Source: Planctomycetota bacterium (lineage in GTDB: Bacteria; Planctomycetota; Planctomycetia; Pirellulales; Lacipirellulaceae). From it: 64,000 bases of DNA. The number at the start of each line of letters is the position of its first letter. The first letter of the stretch is position 1. This document shows, one piece after another, positions 45,839 through 54,455 of this stretch. The stretch is taken from NCBI GenBank assembly GCA_029781135.1, contig JAKOXH010000068.1, positions 62,001 to 126,000 on the forward strand, written 5' to 3'. The notes under the pieces are model-generated. The model saw nothing but the letters and a program-made list of their open reading frames with translations, did no database searches and was not told where the DNA came from. Position numbers and translations under genes: made by a program.

Positions 45839-47542
45839 TTAGGCCGCCCGGGGAACCGTTTTGTTGGCCGCAATCGTGCTGATCTTCTTCGTGATCGGTT
45901 CGATCAACTCCGGGGCAAATACTTGCAGGAAGTAGTGGGCCTCCGCTTCGTGATCGCTCGAATGGACGCCATTGATCGGCGAACGCGGATGGATTTCCGC
46001 ATTGATCTGGCGGCGGATTGCCTCCTTGGCCAGTAACCGGGCATTTCTGAGGAGGGGAAATCGCTTGCGCTGCGAATGTGTGGGTGGCAGCGGTGCGGGG
46101 TCATAGGCGGCAATGAGTGTGTCCGGCGCCCCACCCAGATGATCGCTCGGACCAGGTCCCCAGTTGCCGCCGCGTGTACGTGGTGAGCCGTGCTCAATCT
46201 CTTTCGGTGAGAGCTTTTTTTGGGCCAGAATCACGAATCCGTGTTGGGCGATCCTCTCAACGATTGCCGCGGCGACACCCGCTTCTACAGCGCTCTGACG
46301 AATAATGAAAACCGCCAAACCCGGTGTGATGCTGTGATCGGCCTCGACCTTCGCTGCCAGCGATTTTAGCCAGAGATTCTTCGGTGCCGCCGCCGCCAAG
46401 CGCACGATCAAATCTGGCGATGGTCCCCAGCCTGCTTTCGTGAGGTAACGGTGCAAGCCCTCCAGGCTTATTTTTGCTGGTATGTTTAGCTGCGCAGTCA
46501 TTCGCCTGAACAAAGAGACGAAGTCATGCGCCGACTTACGACCGCGACGTCGAAAGATTTCCGCTCCCGGCAGATTCGCTTCCGGCCCTTTGTGATAGAC
46601 CGCGTGGTACGCCAGGCTGTGGAAGTAATGCCAGTCGTTTGGCACCTGGCAGTAATCGTGGTGTGTTCGCGTGTTTTCGAGGATTCTTCGCGCTAGCAAG
46701 GGGGGGTAATAGGAAGCCGTGAGATGGCTCGAACCGGGCAGGCCGCTTGGGGTGTACACGTCACACGGCTGATACGCCGGCGCACTATTCAATAGCTTTA
46801 GCACGCGGCCAAAGTCTTCATCGGCCACGAGCAAATCGACATCTCCATCCGGCTGAGTCTGAGGGAGCGCCTCGAACCAACGGAGCACGGCATACTTCAC
46901 CCGCATCTCGCGAAAGGAACTAAGTAGTCCGTCGAGTTGGAGCCTGTGGGGAATAAAATGCAGCGCGTCGTGGTGACAGCGCTTGCGGCGAACGACACGC
47001 ACCACCAAATACGACGCCGTTTCTTTGCCAAGGTTCAGCAGCGTGGGTTTTGAATACTGTTTCGCAAAATAGCGAATCAGCCAGCCGATCGTTGCGAGCA
47101 ATGTCATCGGATGCCAACTCAGCTTCCAGGCAACATATTGTGCATGGCGCACATCGCGGTACTTCCACACGTACCAGGCGCTACGACCGGAAAGCAGCAG
47201 GACATCGGCGTTATTGTAGAGTACCCACCGTCGATCGTCCGTCGCGGCATACGTGCCCGCTGGAGCCTCCGACTGCAGCCTGGCTACGCGGCCCGCATTT
47301 CGCGAAATGCCTAGATACTTGGTGTAGCCGGCCGCTGCCAGCGAACGCGCGACCGATCGGTCTCGTGGATCGATTTCAACGAAGATCGAGTCGGCGTTCA
47401 CATCGGCTGGCATTCCGGCCATTTTTGCACTCTCGAAGAATTTCACGTCACGCGATGCGTGCAACATGCCCAGACTCTTCGCCCCTTTTTGTATGAAAAA
47501 GAGCGATAGCACATTGCACCGACATTGATTCAATGCTGCCAA
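45839..47542 (-). CDS. Multidomain protein: Rossmann-like N-terminus, nucleotidyltransferase-like centre, NDK-like C-terminus
   Basis: The 567-residue protein is not a known family to me but shows three parts. Residues about 50-140 resemble a Rossmann fold (IFVEIDPRDRSVARSLAAAG). Residues about 210-330 contain RWFEALPQTQPDGDVDLLVA (G233, D234, D236), the G-x-D-x-D signature of nucleotidyltransferase folds. Residues about 408-550 resemble nucleoside-diphosphate kinase: AAAIVERIAQHGFVILAQKKLS matches the first half, and SPINGVHSSDHEAEAHYF matches the motif around the phospho-histidine, here His527. The NDK KPD motif is RQS. Start choice is uncertain; an ATG at residue 26 is also possible. Its function in glycan phosphorylation is inference from neighbours. 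Confidence 0.68.
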   Translation of the reverse strand: MAALNQCRCNVLSLFFIQKGAKSLGMLHASRDVKFFESAKMAGMPADVNADSIFVEIDPRDRSVARSLAAAGYTKYLGISRNAGRVARLQSEAPAGTYAATDDRRWVLYNNADVLLLSGRSAWYVWKYRDVRHAQYVAWKLSWHPMTLLATIGWLIRYFAKQYSKPTLLNLGKETASYLVVRVVRRKRCHHDALHFIPHRLQLDGLLSSFREMRVKYAVLRWFEALPQTQPDGDVDLLVADEDFGRVLKLLNSAPAYQPCDVYTPSGLPGSSHLTASYYPPLLARRILENTRTHHDYCQVPNDWHYFHSLAYHAVYHKGPEANLPGAEIFRRRGRKSAHDFVSLFRRMTAQLNIPAKISLEGLHRYLTKAGWGPSPDLIVRLAAAAPKNLWLKSLAAKVEADHSITPGLAVFIIRQSAVEAGVAAAIVERIAQHGFVILAQKKLSPKEIEHGSPRTRGGNWGPGPSDHLGGAPDTLIAAYDPAPLPPTHSQRKRFPLLRNARLLAKEAIRRQINAEIHPRSPINGVHSSDHEAEAHYFLQVFAPELIEPITKKISTIAANKTVPRAA

Positions 47543-47641
47543 CTACACAATCCGTGGGATCGTGACAAGACGAATCATGCGGTAAGAAGGATACCGTCCT
47601 GGAAGTTCTGCAAATGACAGCAGGCGAGTGCTTCGGAATGA

Positions 47642-47697
47642 AGCCCGCAGCGCAAGCAAGGGAATATGTTGAGAGTCCCTTGCTTGCGCTGCGGGCT
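47642..47697. repeat. Perfect 22-bp inverted repeat
   Basis: The arm at 47642-47663 (starting AGCCCGCAGCGCAAGCAAGG) is the exact complement of 47676-47697, with a 12-nt loop. It lies in the 350-base gap 47543-47892, which has no recognisable gene. It could act as a terminator-like or mobile palindrome. Confidence 0.85.
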
Positions 47698-47736
47698 CCG
47701 TTCACTATTACAGAGAGAATTAGGGTTAGACAAATC

Positions 47737-47797
47737 AGCCGCGGGGCGCTAGCCCCCGGTTTTTCCAGAACGAACCGGACGCTAGCGCGTTCCGGCT
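47737..47797. repeat. Paired hairpins sharing a GCTAGC core
   Basis: Two adjacent hairpins, GGGGC-GCTA-GCCCC within the first and CCGGACGCTAGCGCGTTCCGG for the second, each have a central GCTA/CTAG loop. They are separated by a T-rich stretch. It is a second palindrome type in the same gap. Confidence 0.6.
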
Positions 47798-47892
47798 AAT
47801 CCGAAGTTTAAGGTGTAACAAAGCCCTGGCCGTCCGCGCACAACGTCTCGCAACAAAAACTGTGCTAGCTCGCTGGCTGACTGTGCCGCGCG

Positions 47893-48855
47893 CTACTTCG
47901 ACTTCGCGAAATCCTGGAAGACGCTTTCCAGTTTCTCTTTGTCCGTACCCCCGCGATGGAAATAGACGCGGTACTTGAGCGTCAACGAATCGCCCTTCTT
48001 GACGGTTACTGGTCCTTGTTGCGCCGCTTCCGGCTTGGGGAAATCTTTCTGGCCAAACGGGTTCGCCGCGAACAAACCATACGTGCGCACATGCCAGCGT
48101 GGCGTCGGTTTGAAGCTTTTCGGATGGCTCATCAGTGTAATGCCAACCGTTTCGCCGTCGACCGGGCCCGTGTAGTCGACCCAACGTGCCGGCAAGCCCC
48201 AGGCATTTTCATTCGTGAGCCCGTCACTGTTGACGATCTTGCCACCCTGCTTGGCTTCGACGCGCATCGAATCGGCCACGCGCATGCCGAAAGCACCTTC
48301 CTTCGTGTCGCCAAACACGACATCGCCGTCGCTGGCCTTGATGGTAATTTCGAAATCAATCCAGCGGCTGCCATCGGGCGAGCTGCCAAACGTCATTGCC
48401 CGCTCATCCTCACAAACTCGTTTGTCGCCGTTCATCCAATCGTTGCGAGTGACTAACTCAGCGGTCGAACCGTGGCTTTCCAGCTTCGCGAATTCGCGAT
48501 GCTTGATCCCCGGCACCGTTCCTTCCTTGCGATCGTTGCGATTCGATCCCCAGAAGTCGAGGCCATTCACGTCGCCGTGGTTCATCCACAGCGATTGATG
48601 ATGGGGATGATCGTTCGTACCGTTCTTTGCCGGCGGCAAGAACGGGAAGCCGCGCGTCACCGGCTTTCCGGTCGGGCCGTTGACCGGCCACAATGCGGGG
48701 TCTTGCCCGGCTTTGGTGAGATACTCGGTGAACAATTTCCCATCGACCTTGATGACCGCGCCATGCTCACTTCGTTCGACCGTAACTTCGGCTCGAACAA
48801 TGCCGCACACCAGCAAGACGACGACAATCGGTAGCGCAAAAGATGTCCGCTTCAT
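47893..48855 (-). CDS. DUF6807/PmoA-like exported protein
   Basis: From the ATG at 48855 the protein has 320 residues; a TTG 12 nt upstream opens the frame but MKRTSFALPIVVVLLVCGIV gives the better signal peptide. The segment NDHPHHQSLWMNHGDVNGLDFW is the hallmark of the family named PmoA/DUF6807, whose name comes from a weak link to methane oxygenase and does not imply methane use. Further conserved parts are SDGLTNENAWGLPARWVDYTG and HPKSFKPTPRWHVRTYGLFAANPFG. It follows a Tat Gfo/Idh/MocA gene by 83 nt on the same strand; this pairing is common in planctomycetes. The function is unknown. Confidence 0.88.
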   Translation of the reverse strand: MKRTSFALPIVVVLLVCGIVRAEVTVERSEHGAVIKVDGKLFTEYLTKAGQDPALWPVNGPTGKPVTRGFPFLPPAKNGTNDHPHHQSLWMNHGDVNGLDFWGSNRNDRKEGTVPGIKHREFAKLESHGSTAELVTRNDWMNGDKRVCEDERAMTFGSSPDGSRWIDFEITIKASDGDVVFGDTKEGAFGMRVADSMRVEAKQGGKIVNSDGLTNENAWGLPARWVDYTGPVDGETVGITLMSHPKSFKPTPRWHVRTYGLFAANPFGQKDFPKPEAAQQGPVTVKKGDSLTLKYRVYFHRGGTDKEKLESVFQDFAKSK

Positions 48856-48938
48856 GTTCGCTCTCAAGAAAATACCGACACAACAGGCGTAACGCCAAAC
48901 GTCTCTCCCGCTGTGTCGTCGTGGTAAACAACTTCCTC

Positions 48939-50381
48939 CTAAACAATTTCCGGAACGGCAAACGGCTGGCGGTCGTGGCGACGCAACATGTCGTTCGCCG
49001 AGGAATTGTCGATGAACTTCTCGGAGGCCGTGTCCATTTTCAAATCGGCCCCCGCGGTGACGACCGGCTTGTCGACGTCGACCCCGTTCGCCGTCAGATG
49101 TGTGAGCATCCGCTGCACGGAATCGTGCAAGCGCTCGTTCTTCGCGACCAAATTGAGAATCTCCTTCGCGGGCAACGGCTCGCCCAATTGATGCGAGATA
49201 TTACCCGTGTGGCACAGGGCGCTCGAAAGATGGCCTTGCAACACATCCGCATTGAGGTCGCTCCGCTTGCGCGAGCGAACCGCGTCTAAGAAGTTAGCAA
49301 AGTGATTGCCACCCCCCAGGAATGTCTTGACGAGCTGTCCATCCGGCCCGAATACCTCGGTCTTCTCGTATTCGTCGGTGCTTAGCACGGAACCATGCTC
49401 ACACTGCACCACCACGCCAATTTGCGAGCCGCGGTAGTCGTCCATCGAGTGCTTCCAGTCTTTCTGCGCCTCCTTCGATTTTGGCAATCCACGAGTTTCG
49501 AAGAACAATGGCGCGGCGGCATAGTCATGCAGCACGACCTGCGTGTTGGCCGAATTACCGGCATCCTCGTACCCCAAACGACCACCAAAACTGATGATCC
49601 GCGGCGACAACGTCTTCTCACCCAGGAACCAGCGGGCGACGTCCATCTGGTGAATGCCTTGGTTGCCCATATCGCCGTTGCCGGTGTTGTAATCCCAATG
49701 CCAGTCGTAGTGCAGATGCGGGCGATACAATTTCGCTTTGGCCGCCGGGCCGCACCACAACTCGTAGTCGACCTCCTTGGGTATCACGAGCGGCTTGCTG
49801 AGCTTGCCAATCGAGGGTCGCGGCTTGTAGCACGTGCCGACGACATACTGAATCTTGCCGAGCTTGCCGCTACGCACGTAGGCCACCGCTTCCTGAATCG
49901 CCTTTTGCGAGCGGGCTTGCGTGCCACACTGTACGATCTTTTTATAGCGCTCCGACGCGTTCACCAGTTGGCGACCCTCCCAAACGTGGTGGCTGATCGG
50001 CTTTTCGCAGTACACGTCTTTGCCCGCCTGCGTGGCGAGAATCGCGATGTACGAATGCAAATGATTTGGCGTGGCGATGGAAATCGCGTCGATATCCTGG
50101 CGTTCCAGCAGTTTGCGAAAATCGGAAAACTTGTCCAACTTCCGGCCGTACTTCTTGTCGAACTCCTCTGCCCCCTTGCCGAGGACGTTGGAATCCACGT
50201 CGCACAAAGCGACCAACTGCTCGTTGAATCCTTCGATGTGTTCGCGGCCGCGCCCGTTGAATCCCACGACCGCCATGCGAATCTTACTGTTGACGTCGGC
50301 CCGGGCGAACTTGGGCAGCGCGGCACTGGCCGCGGCCACGCCGGCCGCCTGCAAAAACACGCGACGAGTATGCTTGGTCAT
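48939..50381 (-). CDS. Tat-exported Gfo/Idh/MocA-family oxidoreductase
   Basis: The start at 50381 has AGGAGG 6 nt upstream and gives 480 residues; the frame is open further left but that stretch overlaps the adjacent transporter gene and is not coding. A Tat motif, TRRVFLQAAGVAAASAALP, opens the protein. The cofactor loop is MAVVGFNGRGREHIEGF, and the catalytic motif DVYCEKPISHHVWEGRQL keeps Lys. The C-terminal domain has GNGDMGNQGIHQMDVARW. It is likely a sugar or cyclitol oxidoreductase in the periplasm. The DUF6807 gene lies 83 nt downstream. Confidence 0.93.
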   Translation of the reverse strand: MTKHTRRVFLQAAGVAAASAALPKFARADVNSKIRMAVVGFNGRGREHIEGFNEQLVALCDVDSNVLGKGAEEFDKKYGRKLDKFSDFRKLLERQDIDAISIATPNHLHSYIAILATQAGKDVYCEKPISHHVWEGRQLVNASERYKKIVQCGTQARSQKAIQEAVAYVRSGKLGKIQYVVGTCYKPRPSIGKLSKPLVIPKEVDYELWCGPAAKAKLYRPHLHYDWHWDYNTGNGDMGNQGIHQMDVARWFLGEKTLSPRIISFGGRLGYEDAGNSANTQVVLHDYAAAPLFFETRGLPKSKEAQKDWKHSMDDYRGSQIGVVVQCEHGSVLSTDEYEKTEVFGPDGQLVKTFLGGGNHFANFLDAVRSRKRSDLNADVLQGHLSSALCHTGNISHQLGEPLPAKEILNLVAKNERLHDSVQRMLTHLTANGVDVDKPVVTAGADLKMDTASEKFIDNSSANDMLRRHDRQPFAVPEIV

Positions 50382-50457
50382 GGATTCCTCCTGGTCAGAT
50401 GGGGTATGCACGACCGCATTATAGCAACGCGATTTTACGAGCGCAAGCTGCCAGATG

Positions 50458-50553
50458 CGTAGGACGGACAATCCTGTCCGTCCGAAACAAGGCCAGCAAT
50501 TCGGACGGACAGGAATGTCCGTCCTACGATAGACGGGAATGTCCGTCCTACGA
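50458..50553. repeat. Inverted repeat of a GGACGGACA...TGTCCGTCC unit plus third partial copy
   Basis: A 29-nt arm at 50458-50486 pairs with 50500-50528 with one mismatch. A partial third copy (GGGAATGTCCGTCCTACG) follows at 50536-50553. The unit is itself a palindrome around GTCCGTCC. It lies between the oxidoreductase and the transporter genes, downstream of the transporter stop and upstream of the oxidoreductase start. Confidence 0.85.
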
Positions 50554-50560
50554 GGGGGGC

Positions 50561-51925
50561 TCACTCGGGCAGCGGCTGGTCTTTCGTTTCGGGCGCGAAT
50601 GGTAACGTTAGCAGGCCGACGATGAAGATACTGCACATCGCGATGGCGGAGTAACGCTCTTTTAGCGGTGAGCCGAAGTTGCCAAATACTTGCGTGGCCA
50701 GTGCCGCCGAAAAGAAGCTGCCGCCGGCGGCCGCGAAACGCCCTAAATTGTAGCAGAACGACGTGCCCGTGCTCCGCATGCGGCTCGGGAACAGTTCTGG
50801 CAAGTAGATTGCGAAGCCAGCGAACACCGACAGTTGTGCGGCGCCCATGAGCGGCATCATCCAATAGGCGTCCCACGGCGAATTCATTTTCCAGTAAGCG
50901 AGTGCCGTGATGACGAGTGCCGACAGGTAGCCAATCGCAAACGCCGGCCGCCGCCCATACCACTGCGCGAGCTTCGTGAAAATCCACATGCCGACTCCGG
51001 CGCCGAGCATGTTCAAAATGTAGGCGACGGTAATCGCGTTCGTGACCTTCGAGTTCAATACGTCTGCCGCCAGCGGCGATGGCGATGCCTGGGTAAAGTA
51101 CGTCTTGAAGATGTTGCGTTGCAAATCGACGGCGTACTCGCCGATGGCCCACAAGCCAATCACGCCCGTGGAAGCTAGTAGCGCGCCGATAATGAGGTTC
51201 TTTCGCCAGGTGCGATCGGAAACCAAACCGCGATACGGCGCCAGAATCCCGCCCGTCGGCAGTTGGCCCGCTTCCTTGGCCTTGAGCCATCGTTCGGGCT
51301 CGCGCAGAAACTTACCCGTCGCAATTACCAGGAGGGCCGGAATCGCGCCGACCAGGAACATATATCGCCAACCGGTCCCAGGCTGAATGTATTTGGCGTT
51401 TTGCAACCAATCGATCACCGAGTTCAGCAAGCCGGCGATCACATTGCCGATCGTCGAGAGCACCTGCAACATGCCGAGCGCACCGGTGCGCGAGGCATCC
51501 GGCAAAGACTCCGCGATCAACGAAACGGCCAACCCAAATACGCCGCCCACACCGAGACCCGTGAGAAACCGGAACAGCGCGAAATCCCAGTAAGCTCGGC
51601 TGAAAAACGTCAGACCGGTGAACATCGAATAGATCAGCACGGTAACCGTGAGCATTTTTGCGCGTCCATGACGATCGCCGAGCGCGCCGAAAATCAACCC
51701 GCCAATCCCCCAGCCGATCAAAAATACCGCGGTGACTTCTTTACCCGTCGCCTGCACCGTTCCCACCTCGGCGCCCGGCATGAGCGCGGTAAGGGCCGGG
51801 TTGCGGGCCAACGAAAACAACCGCTGATCGAGGCAATCGAACAGCCACGCCGTACTGGCCACCAGGAACACGAACCAGTGGTAGCCGGTGAGACCATGCG
51901 TCCAACGTTGACGAGGAGTTTCCAT
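50561..51925 (-). CDS. MFS transporter
   Basis: The 454-residue membrane protein has about 12 predicted helices. The signature loop between helices 2 and 3 is GALGDRHGRAKMLTV, and the sugar/aromatic acid-type MFS pattern RFLTGLGVGGVFGLAVSLIAE follows near residue 115. The family moves small substrates by proton symport or antiport. The start lies 11 nt after the stop of the next MFS gene on the same strand, so the pair is an operon. The substrate is unknown; the neighbours suggest a sugar or sugar acid. Confidence 0.93.
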   Translation of the reverse strand: METPRQRWTHGLTGYHWFVFLVASTAWLFDCLDQRLFSLARNPALTALMPGAEVGTVQATGKEVTAVFLIGWGIGGLIFGALGDRHGRAKMLTVTVLIYSMFTGLTFFSRAYWDFALFRFLTGLGVGGVFGLAVSLIAESLPDASRTGALGMLQVLSTIGNVIAGLLNSVIDWLQNAKYIQPGTGWRYMFLVGAIPALLVIATGKFLREPERWLKAKEAGQLPTGGILAPYRGLVSDRTWRKNLIIGALLASTGVIGLWAIGEYAVDLQRNIFKTYFTQASPSPLAADVLNSKVTNAITVAYILNMLGAGVGMWIFTKLAQWYGRRPAFAIGYLSALVITALAYWKMNSPWDAYWMMPLMGAAQLSVFAGFAIYLPELFPSRMRSTGTSFCYNLGRFAAAGGSFFSAALATQVFGNFGSPLKERYSAIAMCSIFIVGLLTLPFAPETKDQPLPE

Positions 51926-51936
51926 GGCGATGTGAT

Positions 51937-53415
51937 TTACTCCGGCAGCGCATCATGCTGCGGCTCGGGCAGCCATGCCGACAACACGATATTAGCCAGG
52001 TACAGGGCGAAGGCGATGACGGCCGCGGCGATCGCCGTTTTCGAGCTCGGCGTGGCGCCAGCGATAAACGGAACGAGCGCGAGTTCCTGCGTGATGAAGG
52101 CGAACGGCGTCCCGAACATCCGGCCGCCAATGTTCGCCGCACAGCTTTCGCCCGTGCCGCGCAAATGCACTGGGTATACATGCGGCAAGTAGTTTCCCCA
52201 AAAGCTGAACTGGGCAACGGTGAAGAAACCAGCCAACATGATTCCCAGACCCAGCAGCGTAATGCTGAACGAGTGAAACCCCGGAATGCTGAGCGTCGTC
52301 GAGAAGAATACGGTCTCATGCCCGCGAGCAAACGCCCAAAACACAAGCGGCACAACAATCAACCCCGGCAACAGAAAGTACCTAATGAGTTTTCGCCGGC
52401 TGGCGAAATGCGCTACCATCATGGCCAGTGCAAAACGCCCCAACAGGCCGCCCGTCTCTTGTGCTTTCGTGTAATTCGCGATGATCTCCTGCGTCGTCTT
52501 TCCAGCCAGCGCTTTGGCCGCCGCCTCGGGTTTGCCCGCCGTGGCTTCTTGAACCTTGGCTTTGACTGTATCTAAACCGGGAATGATCTGCGGCAACTGC
52601 TGAATCGCGCCAAAGGCCACACCGTAGCTGCATGCGAACATCAGCGTGGTCACGATCGTTGTGCGACGCAGTTCGGGCGAAAACAGCTCGCCGATGCTCG
52701 GCCGCCGCAACGTGCCGGCCAAGCGCTTCGCCGCCCACTTGGGCGACTCGGGCAAAAACGGCCGAATGACGATGAGTGGAATCGCCGGAATGAGCCCGCT
52801 CATGAGCGTGTAACGCCACACAGGCGGTTGAGCAGCAGCCGGCAAATTGCCAAGAAAAGGTTGCAGAAAACCAGGCATCGAGAGCGCCGGCAAACTGGCA
52901 ATGTGCTGAACAATCAAGCCATTCACGACCGCCACCAATAATCCGCCGAACGAGGAAAACGCTTGCGTGTACCCCAGCACTCGTTCGCGTTGCCCCGGCT
53001 CATCAAACAACTCGGCCAGCCATGCGACGGCCGCAACGAACTCCACGCACACGCCGATAAATGTCGTCGTTCGCAAGATCAGCAGCATCCAAAGGTTGGT
53101 CGAGAACCCTGCGGCAAACGCCGAGAAGGCATAGAGCAGGATGCTCCAGGTCAGCACGCGGCGGCGGCCGAACCGATCGGTAAGATACCCCCCCAACAGC
53201 CCGAAGATGCCGCCACAAATCGCCGGCACATAAAACAACAACCCAAACCAACGAGCGAATTCCGGCGTTCCGCGCGTAAGACCGCCTAGCTCCTGTAATG
53301 CCGGGCCGACCACCAGCGGCAGCATCAGCAGCTCATAGATATCGAACGCGAAACCAATCGCCGCGATGATGCAGACGAGCCATTGAATGGGGGTCAATCG
53401 CCGAGAATTCGCCAT
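51937..53415 (-). CDS. MFS transporter, paralogue-like tandem partner
   Basis: I start at the ATG at 53415 (492 residues); a GTG 33 nt earlier is possible but lacks support. The protein has about 12 helices, the loop motif GYLTDRFGRRRVLTW and TFIGVCVEFVAAVAWLAELF after it. A longer soluble loop near residue 260-330 (TVKAKVQEATAGKPEAAAKA) between the halves is unusual. It is the first gene of the two-transporter operon. It differs enough from its neighbour to suggest different substrates rather than a recent copy. Confidence 0.92.
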   Translation of the reverse strand: MANSRRLTPIQWLVCIIAAIGFAFDIYELLMLPLVVGPALQELGGLTRGTPEFARWFGLLFYVPAICGGIFGLLGGYLTDRFGRRRVLTWSILLYAFSAFAAGFSTNLWMLLILRTTTFIGVCVEFVAAVAWLAELFDEPGQRERVLGYTQAFSSFGGLLVAVVNGLIVQHIASLPALSMPGFLQPFLGNLPAAAQPPVWRYTLMSGLIPAIPLIVIRPFLPESPKWAAKRLAGTLRRPSIGELFSPELRRTTIVTTLMFACSYGVAFGAIQQLPQIIPGLDTVKAKVQEATAGKPEAAAKALAGKTTQEIIANYTKAQETGGLLGRFALAMMVAHFASRRKLIRYFLLPGLIVVPLVFWAFARGHETVFFSTTLSIPGFHSFSITLLGLGIMLAGFFTVAQFSFWGNYLPHVYPVHLRGTGESCAANIGGRMFGTPFAFITQELALVPFIAGATPSSKTAIAAAVIAFALYLANIVLSAWLPEPQHDALPE

Positions 53416-53533
53416 GAATCGCTCGCCCAAAAGATGCTGCCGAACCACGAATGATTTTCGCGAGTTGGCATTTTAGCAGAGCGCGAAACGCGCCGCCACT
53501 TGGCGGCACGTTGCTTGTCATACCAAGTGTAGC

Positions 53534-53589
53534 GTGCGAGTCTCGGAGAGACTCGCCCACGTGTGGCCGCGTCTCGCCGAGACGCGGAT
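53534..53589. repeat. 56-bp direct repeat, left copy, flanking the RAYT gene
   Basis: This copy is identical over 56 bp to 54271-54326. It contains two perfect hairpins: GCGAGTCTC-GGA-GAGACTCGC (9-bp stem) and CCGCGTCTCG-C-CGAGACGCGG (10-bp stem). It ends 3 nt from the transposase stop codon. Confidence 0.93.
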
Positions 53590-53592
53590 GAC

Positions 53593-54249
53593 TCAAGTCA
53601 ACGGCTTCGAATAGTACCGGTACTCCCCTTGCTTGAGCCGTGCCTTTTCCGGATTCAACCGAATATACTCCCGCAAGTACTCAAACTGCTCCGGCCCGCG
53701 AACGAGGTGATCGAACTGCTCGACCTGCCAGAACTCGCCTTGGCGGCCAAGCTGTTTGTGAATCTCCCGCGCCGTGAACCGCTTCCAGCTTTCGCATTGA
53801 ACGACGAGTGCGTCCTCATCGCGAAACGCCACCAGCAGATGCACATGGTTCGGCATGACAACCGAATCCGTCAGCACATAACGGTCGCCGTCGAAGTAGA
53901 GCAGCGAATCCTCGACAGTCTTCGAAAGCGCTGGCCGGCGCAGCACGCACTCGCCGAAGTTGCGGTCGAGTTCCTGGTCGGATGCTGCGAAGAGGGACCA
54001 TTGTACGCGAGCGCGGTTTGCCGCGGGAAGTTTGGCGAGCGCGGCTTGCCAATTGCTGCCAGGATCAATGCCAGCGCGACGCAGGACTTCAGTTCGTTCC
54101 CTCGTAATGCGCCTTTCCGCGGCGGCAGGCAAGGAGTCGCCCGTGCGCCAAGTGATGAAGCAGATGGTCCCCGCTTGAGCCCAATGCGGCAGCGTCTTCC
54201 AGGCAACGGAGTAGGTCTGACGCCGATCGAAGAAATTTAGCTCTTCCAT
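53593..54249 (-). CDS. REP-associated tyrosine transposase (RAYT, Y1/HUH family)
   Basis: The 218-residue protein is a Y1-type transposase. The metal-binding HUH pair is in VVMPNHVHLLVAF near residue 133-145, and the catalytic tyrosine is expected in EYLREYIRLNPEKARL near 195-210. The N-terminal FITWRTGDSLPAA fits the RAYT group. These enzymes bind and cut REP-type hairpins and are usually single-copy, domesticated relatives of IS200/IS605. Here it is framed by identical 56-bp hairpin repeats: 21 nt upstream of the start and 3 nt downstream of the stop. It is complete and probably still functional. Confidence 0.9.
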   Translation of the reverse strand: MEELNFFDRRQTYSVAWKTLPHWAQAGTICFITWRTGDSLPAAAERRITRERTEVLRRAGIDPGSNWQAALAKLPAANRARVQWSLFAASDQELDRNFGECVLRRPALSKTVEDSLLYFDGDRYVLTDSVVMPNHVHLLVAFRDEDALVVQCESWKRFTAREIHKQLGRQGEFWQVEQFDHLVRGPEQFEYLREYIRLNPEKARLKQGEYRYYSKPLT

Positions 54250-54270
54250 GGTGTCAACTTACCACATTCC

Positions 54271-54326
54271 GTGCGAGTCTCGGAGAGACTCGCCCACGTG
54301 TGGCCGCGTCTCGCCGAGACGCGGAT
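54271..54326. repeat. 56-bp direct repeat, right copy, flanking the RAYT gene
   Basis: Identical to 53534-53589, with the same two hairpins. A decayed copy with one hairpin, CCGAGTCT-CGGA-AGACTCGG-like, lies at 54390-54410. Confidence 0.93.
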
Positions 54327-54455
54327 CGAGTGCGCTCGACATATGCCAGTTGGCGCCTTTCTTGCCGGGGCGGCGCGACTCTGCTTCATCCGAGTCTCGG
54401 AAAGACTCGGCTACACTGCCCAATGATCGCCCGTGGTCCGAAGAGTTCATGCGCA

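Noticed and set aside
50382..51290. Upstream extension of the Gfo/Idh/MocA frame
   Set aside because: It overlaps the MFS gene antisense and passes through a repeat; the ATG at 50381 with AGGAGG and a Tat motif is the true start.
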